Part shown: positions 1 to 8,115 of the stretch, piece after piece
How positions within the stretch are numbered: position 1 is the first letter of the stretch
How the letters are laid out: each line of letters opens with the position of its first letter
Assembly (NCBI RefSeq): GCF_034180645.1
Contig: NZ_JAXFNY010000003.1
Location: 62,001-126,000 of the forward strand
DNA from: Mobiluncus sp034180645
GTDB lineage: Bacteria; Actinomycetota; Actinomycetes; Actinomycetales; Actinomycetaceae
Length of the DNA: 64,000 nucleotides
Reading direction: 5' to 3'
Translations under genes and position numbers: made by a program
The notes under the pieces: generated by a model
The model's database searches: none
What the model was told of the DNA's origin: nothing
What the model saw: the letters and a program-made list of their open reading frames with translations, nothing else

Positions 1-41
1 GTGCGCAGTGGTTGTGGGGTACTACCAGTGCGTTTGGAGCA

Positions 42-104
42 ACGTGTAAAGAATTTCCGAATTTCTTTACACGTTTTTCTGACGTGTAAAACTGTTTTAC
101 ACGT
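42..104. repeat. Two back-to-back palindromes built from ACGTGTAAA
   Basis: ACGTGTAAA occurs at 42 and 82 and its complement TTTACACGT at 66 and 96. This gives two adjacent hairpins: 42-74 with 12-bp arms, and 82-104 with 10-bp arms and a 3-nt loop. A T-run follows the first hairpin, so it could be a rho-independent terminator for a gene off the left edge. Four identical half-sites with regular spacing would also suit an operator or a recombinase site. Position and symmetry are seen directly; function is unknown. Confidence 0.5.
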
Positions 105-158
105 CGGGCCTCCCGTTCGGTTCTCCGGGGAATGTGAAGCCTCGATTCTCGAGGTAGG

Positions 159-287
159 TGCACGAATGACCGATTTCGCTGGGAAATTTCGATGATTGCC
201 CGCGTGGGTTTCACCAAAGTCGCAGTTAGTAGCGATTTGCGGTCCGGGAGCCAGGTCACGAGGGCGGTGAAATCGGTCGTTTGTGCA
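159..287. repeat. 129-bp MITE-like repeat with terminal inverted repeats, copy 1
   Basis: The element begins TGCACGAATGACCGATTTCG and ends with the imperfect inverse complement, which reads ATCGGTCGTTTGTGCA. A second copy of the same length lies at 1311-1439, in the same orientation. The interior is also conserved, for example GGTCCGGGAGCCAGGTCACG. It is too short to encode a transposase. It is best described as a small non-autonomous palindromic element. The upstream stretch 1-158 holds only the paired palindromes, and 288-421 has no gene or clear signal apart from a TTATCCACA at 361. Confidence 0.6.
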
Positions 288-421
288 AGCAACAGTGCAA
301 ATCGGGCGTTGCTTGCCATTGAAAGCTGCGAGGAAATCGCTAATCTGCCCATAATATAAGTTATCCACAAGTAGCAAAAACTTACTTGCATAATCTAACA
401 ATATGTACCATCATCAAATGC

Positions 422-1321
422 ATGAGTGACACGGTGCAGGATTATTTGAAAGACCAGGGTGGGGTAACCACGATGGGTGCAGCAATCAAAGCCACCAGCA
501 GGCAGAAAGTCAAACGTGCGTTAGAGTCGGAACTGGTTCTGCGCCAAGGACGCAGCACGCTATTTCTACCGTCTGTTGATTCTCGAGTCGTTGCGGCATT
601 TGTTCATGGAGGCTGTCTGACTTGTGTGAGCGCCTTAGAAATAATGGGGGTTGGTCTTTGGGAGCATCCTGAGCATATTCACTTGGCAGTGAGTAAGGAC
701 TACCACAGTCGCCATTCCAGCAAGGTCGTGTTGCATCGCGAGAAATGGCTGAATTCCCCGCAAAGTAGATACTGGCAGGTCTTGCCGGCGGACTGCCGAG
801 AACCCCATGCGGAAGATTGTTATTCCAGCCCGTATTTATCGAGCCCGATTCACGCGACTCTCCGAGCTTTACAATGTGTGCAAACCCATCTGGAGAGAGT
901 GGTGCTACTGGATTCGGTTTTAAACAAACGCCTGGTAAATCGCGAGATTCTGGAAAATGCCGCCGCTCACCTTCGTCGCTCAGCGATTCAGGCAGCCCTA
1001 AAGGATTGCGATGCCGCAGCCCGGTCGCCACTGGAAACAGTCGGCCGTTTACAGTTGCGGGAGCGGCTCGACGCGGAAGTTAAAACGGGGGTGACGTTAA
1101 AAGGCATAGGTGAGGTGGATTTTTTAATCGGGAACCTAATCGTGGAATTTGATGGCTACGAATACCACTGCGGTCGTGCCGAGTTTGACAAAGATCGCGC
1201 TCGATCCCGAGAAGCATTGCTGCGCGGTTTCAACACCATGCGTTTTACGTATAACGACGTGATAAGCGGTCGGTTCTTGGAACCAATACAGCGTTACTTA
1301 GTCAGGGGGTTGCACGAATGA
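422..1321 (+). CDS. AbiEi-like winged-helix plus DUF559/Vsr-like endonuclease-fold protein
   Basis: The protein is 299 aa from the ATG at 422; an upstream in-frame ATG at 386 is less likely because it adds a non-conserved leader. The N-terminal half resembles the winged-helix domain of type IV toxin-antitoxin AbiEi proteins. The C-terminal ~80 residues (VDFLIGNLIVEFDGYEYH, then an R-rich helix and RFTYNDVI) match the core of DUF559/very-short-patch-repair-like nucleases, where the D and E of the two strands would be metal ligands. No AbiEii toxin gene lies beside it. The last residues (LHE) and the stop are supplied by a 129-bp repeat. A paralogue sits at 7209-8024. A regulatory or nuclease role is inferred from fold only. 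Confidence 0.7.
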   Translation: MSDTVQDYLKDQGGVTTMGAAIKATSRQKVKRALESELVLRQGRSTLFLPSVDSRVVAAFVHGGCLTCVSALEIMGVGLWEHPEHIHLAVSKDYHSRHSSKVVLHREKWLNSPQSRYWQVLPADCREPHAEDCYSSPYLSSPIHATLRALQCVQTHLERVVLLDSVLNKRLVNREILENAAAHLRRSAIQAALKDCDAAARSPLETVGRLQLRERLDAEVKTGVTLKGIGEVDFLIGNLIVEFDGYEYHCGRAEFDKDRARSREALLRGFNTMRFTYNDVISGRFLEPIQRYLVRGLHE

Positions 1322-1439
1322 CCGATTTCGCCTGGGATTTCGGGTGATTGCCCGCAGGGGTTTCGACAAAGTCGCAGGTAGCGGCGTTTTTCGGTCCGGG
1401 AGCCAGGTCACGTAGGCGGTGAAATTGGTCACTCGTGTC
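1311..1439. repeat. 129-bp MITE-like repeat with terminal inverted repeats, copy 2
   Basis: This is the same element as 159-287, in the same orientation, so the two copies bracket the AbiEi/endonuclease-like gene as direct repeats. The left end TGCACGAATGACCGATTTCG is identical to copy 1. The right end GGTGAAATTGGTCACTCGTG is an imperfect inverse of it. The left end provides the last three codons and the stop of the upstream gene. The two copies differ at scattered positions, so they are not a recent duplication. Confidence 0.6.
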
Positions 1440-1465
1440 GGGTAGCCCTGCTCTGAACCCACATA

Positions 1466-1481
1466 TGTGACCTAAATCACA
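1466..1481. promoter_or_regulatory. CRP/GlxR-type operator
   Basis: The sequence TGTGACCTAAATCACA fits the CRP-family consensus TGTGA-N6-TCACA, and also the stricter actinobacterial GlxR form with a central TA. It lies about 300 bp upstream of the surface-protein start and about 185 bp upstream of the best -35 box. That is rather distant for classical activation, but nothing else between the repeat copy and that gene would use it. Confidence 0.5.
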
Positions 1482-1664
1482 CTCGATTTTCGAGGTTTCG
1501 TGTAAGATTGCTCGAAGCCTTTACATATACAGGGTGTTAGCAAGGTGCCAACGTGGCTCGAGACAAACAGTCATGAGGTGCGGATGGTTCCTTGGTTCCG
1601 GGAAATCCCGGAAGCGTGAGGCTCGAAAGTGGCGTAAAAACGCGACTCAAGGCCTCTCGCATTA

Positions 1665-1692
1665 TTGACAGAACACTTGGGTGGTGTAAACT
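1665..1692 (+). promoter_or_regulatory. Sigma-70-type promoter for the CWB2 surface protein
   Basis: TTGACA at 1665-1670 is followed after 16 nt by TAAACT at 1687-1692. A leader of about 80 nt would precede the start codon. The promoter lies just outside the 134-bp inverted repeat that begins at 1734. The motif TGGGTGG-TTAAA recurs nearby at about 1722. No equally good promoter is seen at the mirrored position above 6418. The remainder of 1440-1770 contains no gene. Confidence 0.5.
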
Positions 1693-1733
1693 TTTCCCGG
1701 GTGCTTCCGTCCTGGATCACCTGGGTGGTTTAA

Positions 1734-1867
1734 AAAATTCCACCCTTTATTACCCAGAAGAAGGGTTTTTTTGAAGATGAATTTGAAGAAGAAGTTTGTG
1801 ATTGGTGCTGCTTCGGTGGCGCTGGTTGCTGGCATGGGTGGCGTAGCTGCTCCGGCGGCTGTGGCTG
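1734..1867 (+). repeat. Left arm of 134-bp inverted repeat
   Basis: This block contains the end of the 5' leader, the ribosome-binding site and the signal-peptide codons of the + strand CWB2 gene. Read on the other strand, 6418-6285 is identical except for one base (position 1845). The similarity stops abruptly at both ends: upstream the promoter regions differ, and downstream the mature proteins diverge. Confidence 0.85.
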
Positions 1868-3888
1868 ATACCTCTTTGCCGGGTTCCATCATGAAGTTGG
1901 AGCGTCTCGGTGGTTTGGATCGTGTTCAGACTTCGTTGAAGGTTGCTAAGGCTGAGTTTGGCACGAAGGCTCCGGAACGTTTGTACATTGTTTCCGCTGC
2001 TGATGGGAACATGGTTGACGCGGCTACGGCTGGTATGTTGACTGATGGCCCGATTGTGTTTGTTTACAATAACTCTTACGTGGCTACTGCTGTTGGTAAG
2101 GACGTCGCGGCGAATATTGCTGGGATTAAAGAGGTTGTGGCTATTGGCGGCGATGGTGTTATCTCGGATAGCACTTTGAACGCGGTCAAGGACGCGATGA
2201 AGGTTAAGAAGACTTCTCGTTTGGCTGGTAAGGATCGTTACGAGACTTCCGTGGCGATTGCTGACTACATTTACACCCAGTCCATCAAGGGTGATAAGAG
2301 CTTCGCTGACCGTACCTCTGGTTCTGGTAACTTCTTGATGAATGCTTACCTGGCTAACGGCGCTAACGAGCACGTGGTTGACTCGATGGTGGCTGGCACT
2401 CTGGACGATGGCGCTATCCTGCTGGTTCAGCCTGATGGTAAGATTCCTGAGGTCGTGGCTGAGTTCATTAAGAAGGCTTTGCCGACTCAGTTCTCTGCTC
2501 TGGGTGGTACCGGTGCTGTGAGTGACGCGACCGTGAACGAGGCCTGGGTTATCAAGGCTTTGGGTAACAAGTGGGAGACCTCTTACAGCATTCCTAACTT
2601 GCGTGAAAAGATTGACGAGCTGAACTTCCTGATTGATGGCGTGAAGGATCAGACCGGCACTAACCTGTCTGATAAGGCTACTTTCGGTGGTTTGAAGCAC
2701 GTAGTTGAGGCTGCTTCGGCTAACTACGATTCTTGGGCTAACGCAGTTTCTAATGAGAAACAGCAGATTTCTAACTGGTTTGTGAACAACACGGGTAAAA
2801 CCCCTGCGGAGGCTTACGCCGGAATCCAGACTAACCTGGAGAACTTGTACGGTACCGGTGTCGTTACAGATGACCCGAAGTTCTATAACCTTGATGCTAA
2901 TAAGAAGGCTAAGAGCGTGAACTACGAGGCTATCGAGGCGACCCAGACTTACAAGGATGCTGTCAAGAAGGCTACCGATGAGCTGGACAAGGTTTGGGCT
3001 GATGAGAAGCATCAGGGCACTATCGCCGATGCGATTGCGGTAGCTTCCCAAAAGCACAAGACGGCTGCCTCGGGTGTGACTAATCAGTTTGCTCAGATTG
3101 CGGAAGTTGCTAAGTACACTTTGGACAATGACAAGAAGTGGTTGGACACGGTAGAAAAGCAGCGTGCGTCTCTGAAGGCTGAATGGCGTACCGAGTTCGA
3201 TAAGATTGCCCCGAAGACCGTGCAGCGTTTCGGTGGTGCGGATCGTTTCGAGACCGCTCAGCTGATTGCTAACTGGTTCTCTAAGTACCATGTGGTCGAG
3301 GCGGCTTACGTGGCTAACGGTACTCGTCTGGCTGACTCCCTCGCGGCTGGTCAGCTGACTGGTGGCCCGATCCTTCTGGTGCGTAACGACACCAAGATTC
3401 CTGAGTTCACCACTAACGTGGCTACCCACCTGCTGTGCTGGAACGGTAAACCGATCAAGGTTTCCGCTATCGGTGGTGAAGGCGTAGTCTCCGACGACGT
3501 CCTGTCCACCATGGTCGACCTCATCGGCACCAAGTCCGTATGCAAGGTCAAGACCCCTGATGCTAAGACCATCGTGGGTGGTACCTGGACGGCTCAGGCT
3601 GAGGTTGCTGATTCCGCAGCATTCAGCACTGCGAATATTCAGTTCGCTGCTCCGACCGATCCGACCTCCGGCGTTACCTACGCCTTGGTCTCTAATACCC
3701 CGTCTTACACCGGTAGTGCCACTGCTGCTAACGTGACCGCCGCCATTGATAGCAATGCTGGCACGATTACTCTGACCGGCGGCAACGGCGCTGGTGCGGC
3801 TAACGCTGGTACTTACACCTGGAAGGTTAAGATGAGCGCGCCCGGTTACGCCGATAAGACCGTCGACGTTACCGTGAAGGCTAACTAA
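1771..3888 (+). CDS. Secreted CWB2-repeat cell-surface protein A
   Basis: The protein is about 705 aa with a classical signal peptide (cleavage after AAPAAVA, about residue 32). Several CWB2 repeats follow, recognised by R-x-x-G-x-DR-[FY]-x-T at LGGLDRVQTS, LAGKDRYETS and FGGADRFETA, and by AIGGDGVISD, ALGGTGAVSD and AIGGEGVVSD. A helical spacer of ~200 residues separates the second and third groups, and an Ig-like Thr/Ala-rich domain forms the C terminus. CWB2 domains anchor proteins non-covalently to cell-wall polymers in other Gram-positives. The start is TTG 1771 or ATG 1777; AGAAGAAGG is spaced best for TTG. It is convergent with a paralogue at 3994-6381 and shares its leader by inverted repeat. 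Codon use is strongly biased (many GCT and GGT codons), suggesting high expression. Confidence 0.85.
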   Translation: MKMNLKKKFVIGAASVALVAGMGGVAAPAAVADTSLPGSIMKLERLGGLDRVQTSLKVAKAEFGTKAPERLYIVSAADGNMVDAATAGMLTDGPIVFVYNNSYVATAVGKDVAANIAGIKEVVAIGGDGVISDSTLNAVKDAMKVKKTSRLAGKDRYETSVAIADYIYTQSIKGDKSFADRTSGSGNFLMNAYLANGANEHVVDSMVAGTLDDGAILLVQPDGKIPEVVAEFIKKALPTQFSALGGTGAVSDATVNEAWVIKALGNKWETSYSIPNLREKIDELNFLIDGVKDQTGTNLSDKATFGGLKHVVEAASANYDSWANAVSNEKQQISNWFVNNTGKTPAEAYAGIQTNLENLYGTGVVTDDPKFYNLDANKKAKSVNYEAIEATQTYKDAVKKATDELDKVWADEKHQGTIADAIAVASQKHKTAASGVTNQFAQIAEVAKYTLDNDKKWLDTVEKQRASLKAEWRTEFDKIAPKTVQRFGGADRFETAQLIANWFSKYHVVEAAYVANGTRLADSLAAGQLTGGPILLVRNDTKIPEFTTNVATHLLCWNGKPIKVSAIGGEGVVSDDVLSTMVDLIGTKSVCKVKTPDAKTIVGGTWTAQAEVADSAAFSTANIQFAAPTDPTSGVTYALVSNTPSYTGSATAANVTAAIDSNAGTITLTGGNGAGAANAGTYTWKVKMSAPGYADKTVDVTVKAN

Positions 3889-3918
3889 CCTAACTGAAAC
3901 CTTTACGGTTTCAAAGAT

Positions 3919-3976
3919 AACTTCATAAAAGTCTGGCCCCGGTAGTTACCTACCGGGGCCAGACTTTTATGAAGTT
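3919..3976. terminator. Perfect 27-bp-arm bidirectional terminator
   Basis: The two arms are perfectly complementary, separated by the 4-nt loop TTAC at 3946-3949. The GC-rich core (GGCCCCGGTAG) is flanked by AAAA on one side and TTTT on the other, so it can terminate transcription from both convergent surface-protein genes. It sits almost midway between the two genes. Confidence 0.85.
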
Positions 3977-3993
3977 TTACCTAACGAAACCTG

Positions 3994-6381
3994 TTAGGGC
4001 TTGGTAACGTCAACCTCGACCTGCTGAGTGGTCGTGCCGGAAATGGTTCCAGCCTTAGACGCGACTACAGTCACAGTCACTGCACCCTTGATTACTGCAC
4101 CGGTAGTCGGAGTGGCAGGATCGCCAGTTCCTTCGGCAGCAGTAACAGTGATGGTGTCGCCGGTCTGAGCCACGGTGAAGGTCAACCCTTCGGTAGCGTG
4201 AGTACCCGTCGCATTCAAGGAAGCCGGGTACACGGTGACCGTGTAGTTTACGTCAGCATCGTAGTTATCAATCTTGATCTTCGCGGTATCCGTGGTGCCA
4301 GTCGTGATGTCCGCATCAGCGGTATCGAGACTCAGTTTGGCAGCAGTGGTAGCAATCTTGCTATCTTTGCCGACAGCGCAGTTAGCGCCGGTCACAGCCT
4401 GATCCACGATGGAGGTAAGGGCAGCGTCAGTTAGCACACCGGTGCCGCCGATACCGTACACGGACAGGTTGTGGGTCTTGTCAGACCAGCAAACCAGGTT
4501 AGAAGCCACAGCCTTGGTGAAGTCCGGCAGATCCTTGGCAGAAGCCTCGTTACCACGCACCAACAAGATCGGGCCCTGAGTCAACTGGCCAGCGGCCAGG
4601 GAGTCAGCCAGGCGAGTACCGTTAGCTACGTATGCTTCAAAGAAACGCCAATCCTTGACCTTATTTGTAGTGCCGACCCGGCTGTACAGCTGAGCGCCGT
4701 AGTTCTTGGCCCACTTGTTCGCGATCAGTTGAGCGGTCTCGAAACGATCCTTACCACCCAGACGCAGTTCGGTCTTCGGAGCAATCTTGTCCAACTCATT
4801 GTTCAACTTGCCCTGCAGTTCAGCCAACTGAGCCTGAGACTGCTTGAGCCATTCCATATCAGTGTCATAAGTGAACTTAGCCAGTTCAGCCACCATAGCC
4901 AACGGAACGGCCTTGTAAACATCTGCATCCTCGACAGAGGTAGCGTTGTCAGGACCAGCCGGATCAGACGGGGAAACCTGGGAAGCGATAGCCGCCTTGT
5001 TAGTCAACTGTGCGTGCAAGGTGGGATCCTGCTTGATAGTAGTCCACAAATCAACCAGGTCCTTCTTGGCAGGCTTCAACAGATTCTGGTAAGCCGTCGA
5101 GTTAGCAATGGCCGCCCAGTTTACATCCGTGAATTTACCGTTCGACTCGTTGTCAGCCTTTAAGAAGCCTTCCAAGTCCGCGTCAGAAATTCCATCGGGA
5201 ATCACAGTCTTGCCGTAAACCTTCTGCAGATTCTGCAGCTGATCGTGCTTGAAATCAGCAGAAGTGAAAGAGTAACCCTTAGCAGCCATCCAGGTCTTAA
5301 TCGGAGCCTGCGCGTTGGACAGATGCAGATTCCACTGGGCAGTCTGGGTCGAAGCCATCTTTACCACAAAGTTCAAACCGCCGAAGTTCACCTTGTCGTC
5401 CATGTCAATGGTCGGGCTCGTCTTTGCATTATCACCACCATTAACCAGCCAGTCCAGCTTCTTAACCTTCTCGTCCAGGTTAGGAATCGTAGAAGACGAA
5501 TCCCACTTGTTAGCCAGAGCCTTAATCACCCAAGCGTCCTGAATGGCCTTATCCGGAACCGTGGCAGCCCCACCCAAAGCAGAGAACTGAGCCGGCAAAG
5601 TCTTCTTAATGAACTCCGCCACGACCTCAGGGATAGTCCCATCAGCATTTACCAGCACGATAACACCATCATCCAGGGTGCCAGCCACCATGGAATCAAC
5701 CACGTGGTCATTCGCGCCGTTAGCGATGTACATGGTACCCAGAACACCACTGTCAGATGCGCGGTTCATGTAAACCGGGTTCTTCTTCACGACATCCTGA
5801 TTGTAAATATAGTCGGCGATAGCCACGGAAGTCTCGTAACGATCCTTGCCACCCAAGCGGGAAGTCGTGGTCACCGTAGGAATCTGATCCTTTACAGCCT
5901 TCAGTGTGTTATCGCTGATAACACCCTCGCCACCGATAGCCACAACCTCCTCAATAGCATTGAAACCATTGTTCTCATGCTTCGGGTTGCTAAAGAACTG
6001 GCCAACCGCGGAAGCCACGTAAGAGTTGTTGTACACGAAAGCAATCGGGCCATCATTCAACATACCAGCCGCAGCCGCGTCAACCATGTTCGCATCCGCC
6101 GCAGACACAATGTACAAACGGGTAGGACGCTTATCATCATAGAAACGCATGGTAGACACGTCGCCAGAGTTAATCTTGCCATCACGCTTGCCGAACTCGT
6201 GCGCCGCAACTTCCAGGGAGGTAGACACACGATCCATGCCCGCCAAACGACCCAGCACGGAAATCGAGCCAGGCAAAGACGGAGCAGCCACAGCCGCCGG
6301 AGCAGCCACGCCACCCATGCCAGCAACCAGCGCCACCGAAGCAGCACCAATCACAAACTTCTTCTTCAAATTCATCTTCAA
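3994..6381 (-). CDS. Secreted CWB2-repeat cell-surface protein B
   Basis: The protein is about 795 aa, with a signal peptide identical to that of protein A. CWB2 signatures occur at LAGMDRVSTS, LGGKDRYETS and LGGKDRFETA, with AIGGEGVISD, ALGGAATVPD and GIGGTGVLTD between them. The layout matches protein A (two repeats, helical spacer with many Asp, Lys and Gln, third repeat, C-terminal Ig-like domain). The spacer is longer and the C-terminal domain is unrelated at the sequence level, ending in VEVDVTKP. The mature parts are clearly homologous but diverged. No strong -35/-10 pair is evident directly upstream. It may depend on a distant promoter or be expressed only after inversion (inference). 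Confidence 0.85.
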   Translation of the reverse strand: MKMNLKKKFVIGAASVALVAGMGGVAAPAAVAAPSLPGSISVLGRLAGMDRVSTSLEVAAHEFGKRDGKINSGDVSTMRFYDDKRPTRLYIVSAADANMVDAAAAGMLNDGPIAFVYNNSYVASAVGQFFSNPKHENNGFNAIEEVVAIGGEGVISDNTLKAVKDQIPTVTTTSRLGGKDRYETSVAIADYIYNQDVVKKNPVYMNRASDSGVLGTMYIANGANDHVVDSMVAGTLDDGVIVLVNADGTIPEVVAEFIKKTLPAQFSALGGAATVPDKAIQDAWVIKALANKWDSSSTIPNLDEKVKKLDWLVNGGDNAKTSPTIDMDDKVNFGGLNFVVKMASTQTAQWNLHLSNAQAPIKTWMAAKGYSFTSADFKHDQLQNLQKVYGKTVIPDGISDADLEGFLKADNESNGKFTDVNWAAIANSTAYQNLLKPAKKDLVDLWTTIKQDPTLHAQLTNKAAIASQVSPSDPAGPDNATSVEDADVYKAVPLAMVAELAKFTYDTDMEWLKQSQAQLAELQGKLNNELDKIAPKTELRLGGKDRFETAQLIANKWAKNYGAQLYSRVGTTNKVKDWRFFEAYVANGTRLADSLAAGQLTQGPILLVRGNEASAKDLPDFTKAVASNLVCWSDKTHNLSVYGIGGTGVLTDAALTSIVDQAVTGANCAVGKDSKIATTAAKLSLDTADADITTGTTDTAKIKIDNYDADVNYTVTVYPASLNATGTHATEGLTFTVAQTGDTITVTAAEGTGDPATPTTGAVIKGAVTVTVVASKAGTISGTTTQQVEVDVTKP

Positions 6382-6418
6382 AAAAACCCTTCTTCTGGGT
6401 AATAAAGGGTGGAATTTT
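6285..6418 (-). repeat. Right arm of 134-bp inverted repeat
   Basis: This is the inverse copy of 1734-1867, with one mismatch. It covers the RBS and signal-peptide codons of protein B. Beyond 6418 the sequence is unrelated to the region upstream of protein A and contains a small hairpin (GTTGAA/TTCAAC) but no convincing promoter. Confidence 0.85.
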
Positions 6419-6614
6419 GGTCAGATGAGTTGAAAAGTGCCGCTGGGGCACGTTGAAAAACCTCGCAGATTCAACGATTGCGGGGCAGTATGGCGGCGTC
6501 AGTTTCAATTCTACTCGGGGCTCATTGGACGTTTTGAGGGCTCTGGGAGCAGCTTCGCGAGGGGTGTGGCCGGGACTTAAACGCGGGTATTGACCATCAG
6601 GTATGTGCCTAAAG

Positions 6615-6668
6615 GGGGAGAATAGCCGGGTAGCTGCCAATAATGGCAGCTACCCGGCTATTCTCCCC
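6615..6668. repeat. Dispersed 25-bp-arm hairpin repeat, copy 1
   Basis: Both arms are perfect (25 bp) with a 4-nt loop. The core word is CCGGGTAGCTGCCA and its complement. Near-identical copies lie at 8116-8169 and, inverted, at 49351-49404. Homology with the 8.1-kb copy extends beyond the hairpin, to GTGCCTAAA on the left and TATAA-TCC-A-ATTAAAA on the right. The element is therefore a defined repeat rather than a chance terminator. Confidence 0.8.
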
Positions 6669-6959
6669 ATATAATCCCAGATTAAAACCGTGCGTTATTG
6701 TAAATGGGTATTCTGCGGGTGATTTTTGGCCATTTTTCTAAATCTCGACGCTTCGAAACGCTGTTCCGAGGACCGGTATGACTGAAAAAATGTGGCGTAT
6801 TTCCAAGGGTTGTGGCACTGTGCCGCCGCGGACGAGTAGGGCTGGAATCGAGAATTCCAGCCGCGATACCCCAAATGTCCAAAATTACACTTGTGAAGTT
6901 TCGGCTGGCACCGCTGTAAAACCCCTGGATTCCAGCTTTTTTGAAGGCTTTGCATCCTA

Positions 6960-7212
6960 GGGAATCCAGCGACATCGAGAAATCCCAGCTAACTTTATCG
7001 GACACCTGGTATTCCAGCTCGACCGCGCCGACTCCAGCTCGACCGCGCCTACTCGAGCGCCGATTACAGCACCGGCTCCATTGTCAACCCCACCGCCAAC
7101 TCCAGAACTGACTCAGACTCCGCTCCTAGCTCCTTTGCCAGCATCAACCCAGTTGCAAGCGGTATTGCAACCCTTCGACACATTCACCTGCCAATCGCCG
7201 GGATGCCCTTAA
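6960..7212 (+). pseudogene. Possible remnant of a Pro/Thr-rich secreted protein tail
   Basis: One frame is open here without a usable start codon. From about 7040 it reads as a Pro/Thr/Ala-rich tail (for example APITAPAPLSTPPPTPELTQ) and ends in CQSPGCP and a TAA at 7210. The stretch ACTCCAGCTCGACCGCGCC is nearly duplicated in tandem around 7015-7050. It may be the 3' end of a lost wall-linker gene. The rest of 6382-7208 holds only the hairpin repeat and shows no credible gene. Confidence 0.25.
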
Positions 7213-8024
7213 ACCTTGGGTGGAACGCGGTGTCGGCGCCTGTGCAAAATAGCGCTCAGCCTCTGTCTCGTGCTCTCCCATTCGTGCCAAATCTGGTGGT
7301 AGCTCAGCCTGGTAGTCAGATATCCAGCGGCGGTGTTCGACAAATCCCGTTCGCGGTCAACCTCAAATGCGTTGGGTTTGTCATGAAACTCCCTCCCGTC
7401 GCATTCCACTATCCACGAGTTGCCGACCAGCAAGTCTACCCATCCGGGCGCAGTCCGGTTCTGGGTATGCACGCTGACTCCGCGGCGCTGGAAAAATAAC
7501 CTGACCCGAGTTTCGCTGCCAGACTGTGCCCCGCGGTCGAGGAACCGGTAGGTCGCCATTTTGTCCTTTTGTACTCGCGATGCCAGATGTTTCGCCTGGT
7601 CGTAGCCGATATGCCCCAGCTGCAGAGCCGATTCCAGCACAATCAACCCCGTTTCGGCATCGTGATGGCGCATGGCTTGGTACAGGCAGTCTTCCAAGTC
7701 AAACACGGGGGAGTGCGGGTGAGTGGCGCAGCGGTGGAATTCGGTGAATTCCGCGGCGGGCAGAGTGGCGTTGCCCGGCAAGATTACGTGTGTTTTGGCT
7801 TGGTAGGGAACCCAGAGGCCATACTTTGCGCACCCGGATAGACATCCCAGCCTACCTCCGAGTTCCAGCGCGCGGACGACATCCGGGTCGGCATCCGGCC
7901 CGGCATACCAGCCGCGCATAATTCGCCGCAGGTTTCCGGCCTTAACCAAAGCCTTAATTTGCCGCTTCGTGTACCCTGTGAGCAGCTGTTTTGCCGTGTA
8001 AACCCCATAGTTTTTCGTTTTCAT
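7209..8024 (-). CDS. AbiEi-like winged-helix plus DUF559/Vsr-like endonuclease-fold protein (paralogue)
   Basis: The protein is 271 aa, starting at the ATG at 8024 with AAGGTGGGG four bases upstream; a start 12 codons earlier is less likely. The N-terminal ~80 residues form an AbiEi-type winged helix (YTAKQLLTGYTKRQIKALVK, then RRIMRGWYAG). The C-terminal domain has the nuclease-like pattern ETRVRLFF, VDLLVGNSWIVECDGREFH and DRERDLSNTAAGY, with the D and E of the two strands as possible metal ligands. The same architecture occurs at 422-1321, though sequence identity is low. No toxin partner is adjacent. The upstream side carries hairpin repeat copy 2 and copy 1 lies beyond its 3' end. Function is inferred from fold only. 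Confidence 0.7.
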   Translation of the reverse strand: MKTKNYGVYTAKQLLTGYTKRQIKALVKAGNLRRIMRGWYAGPDADPDVVRALELGGRLGCLSGCAKYGLWVPYQAKTHVILPGNATLPAAEFTEFHRCATHPHSPVFDLEDCLYQAMRHHDAETGLIVLESALQLGHIGYDQAKHLASRVQKDKMATYRFLDRGAQSGSETRVRLFFQRRGVSVHTQNRTAPGWVDLLVGNSWIVECDGREFHDKPNAFEVDRERDLSNTAAGYLTTRLSYHQIWHEWESTRQRLSAILHRRRHRVPPKV

Positions 8025-8115
8025 AACCCCACCTTGCGGTGCGGCTGGGAACGAAATCAACGCCGATTCAGATTACCTGTGGAAAACCCTGTTTCCCACA
8101 ACCCTGTGCCTAAAG

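Noticed and set aside
1750..3429. Long open frame on the minus strand opposite surface protein A (and a similar one at 5245-6402 opposite protein B)
   Set aside because: It mirrors the strongly biased codons of the real genes, has no RBS or recognisable domain, and its translation is Ser/Arg/Leu-rich as expected of a shadow frame.
6682..7005. Possible 107-aa gene between the surface pair and the second AbiEi gene
   Set aside because: No RBS, no domain, mixed composition, and it overlaps other equally weak frames; treated as non-coding.
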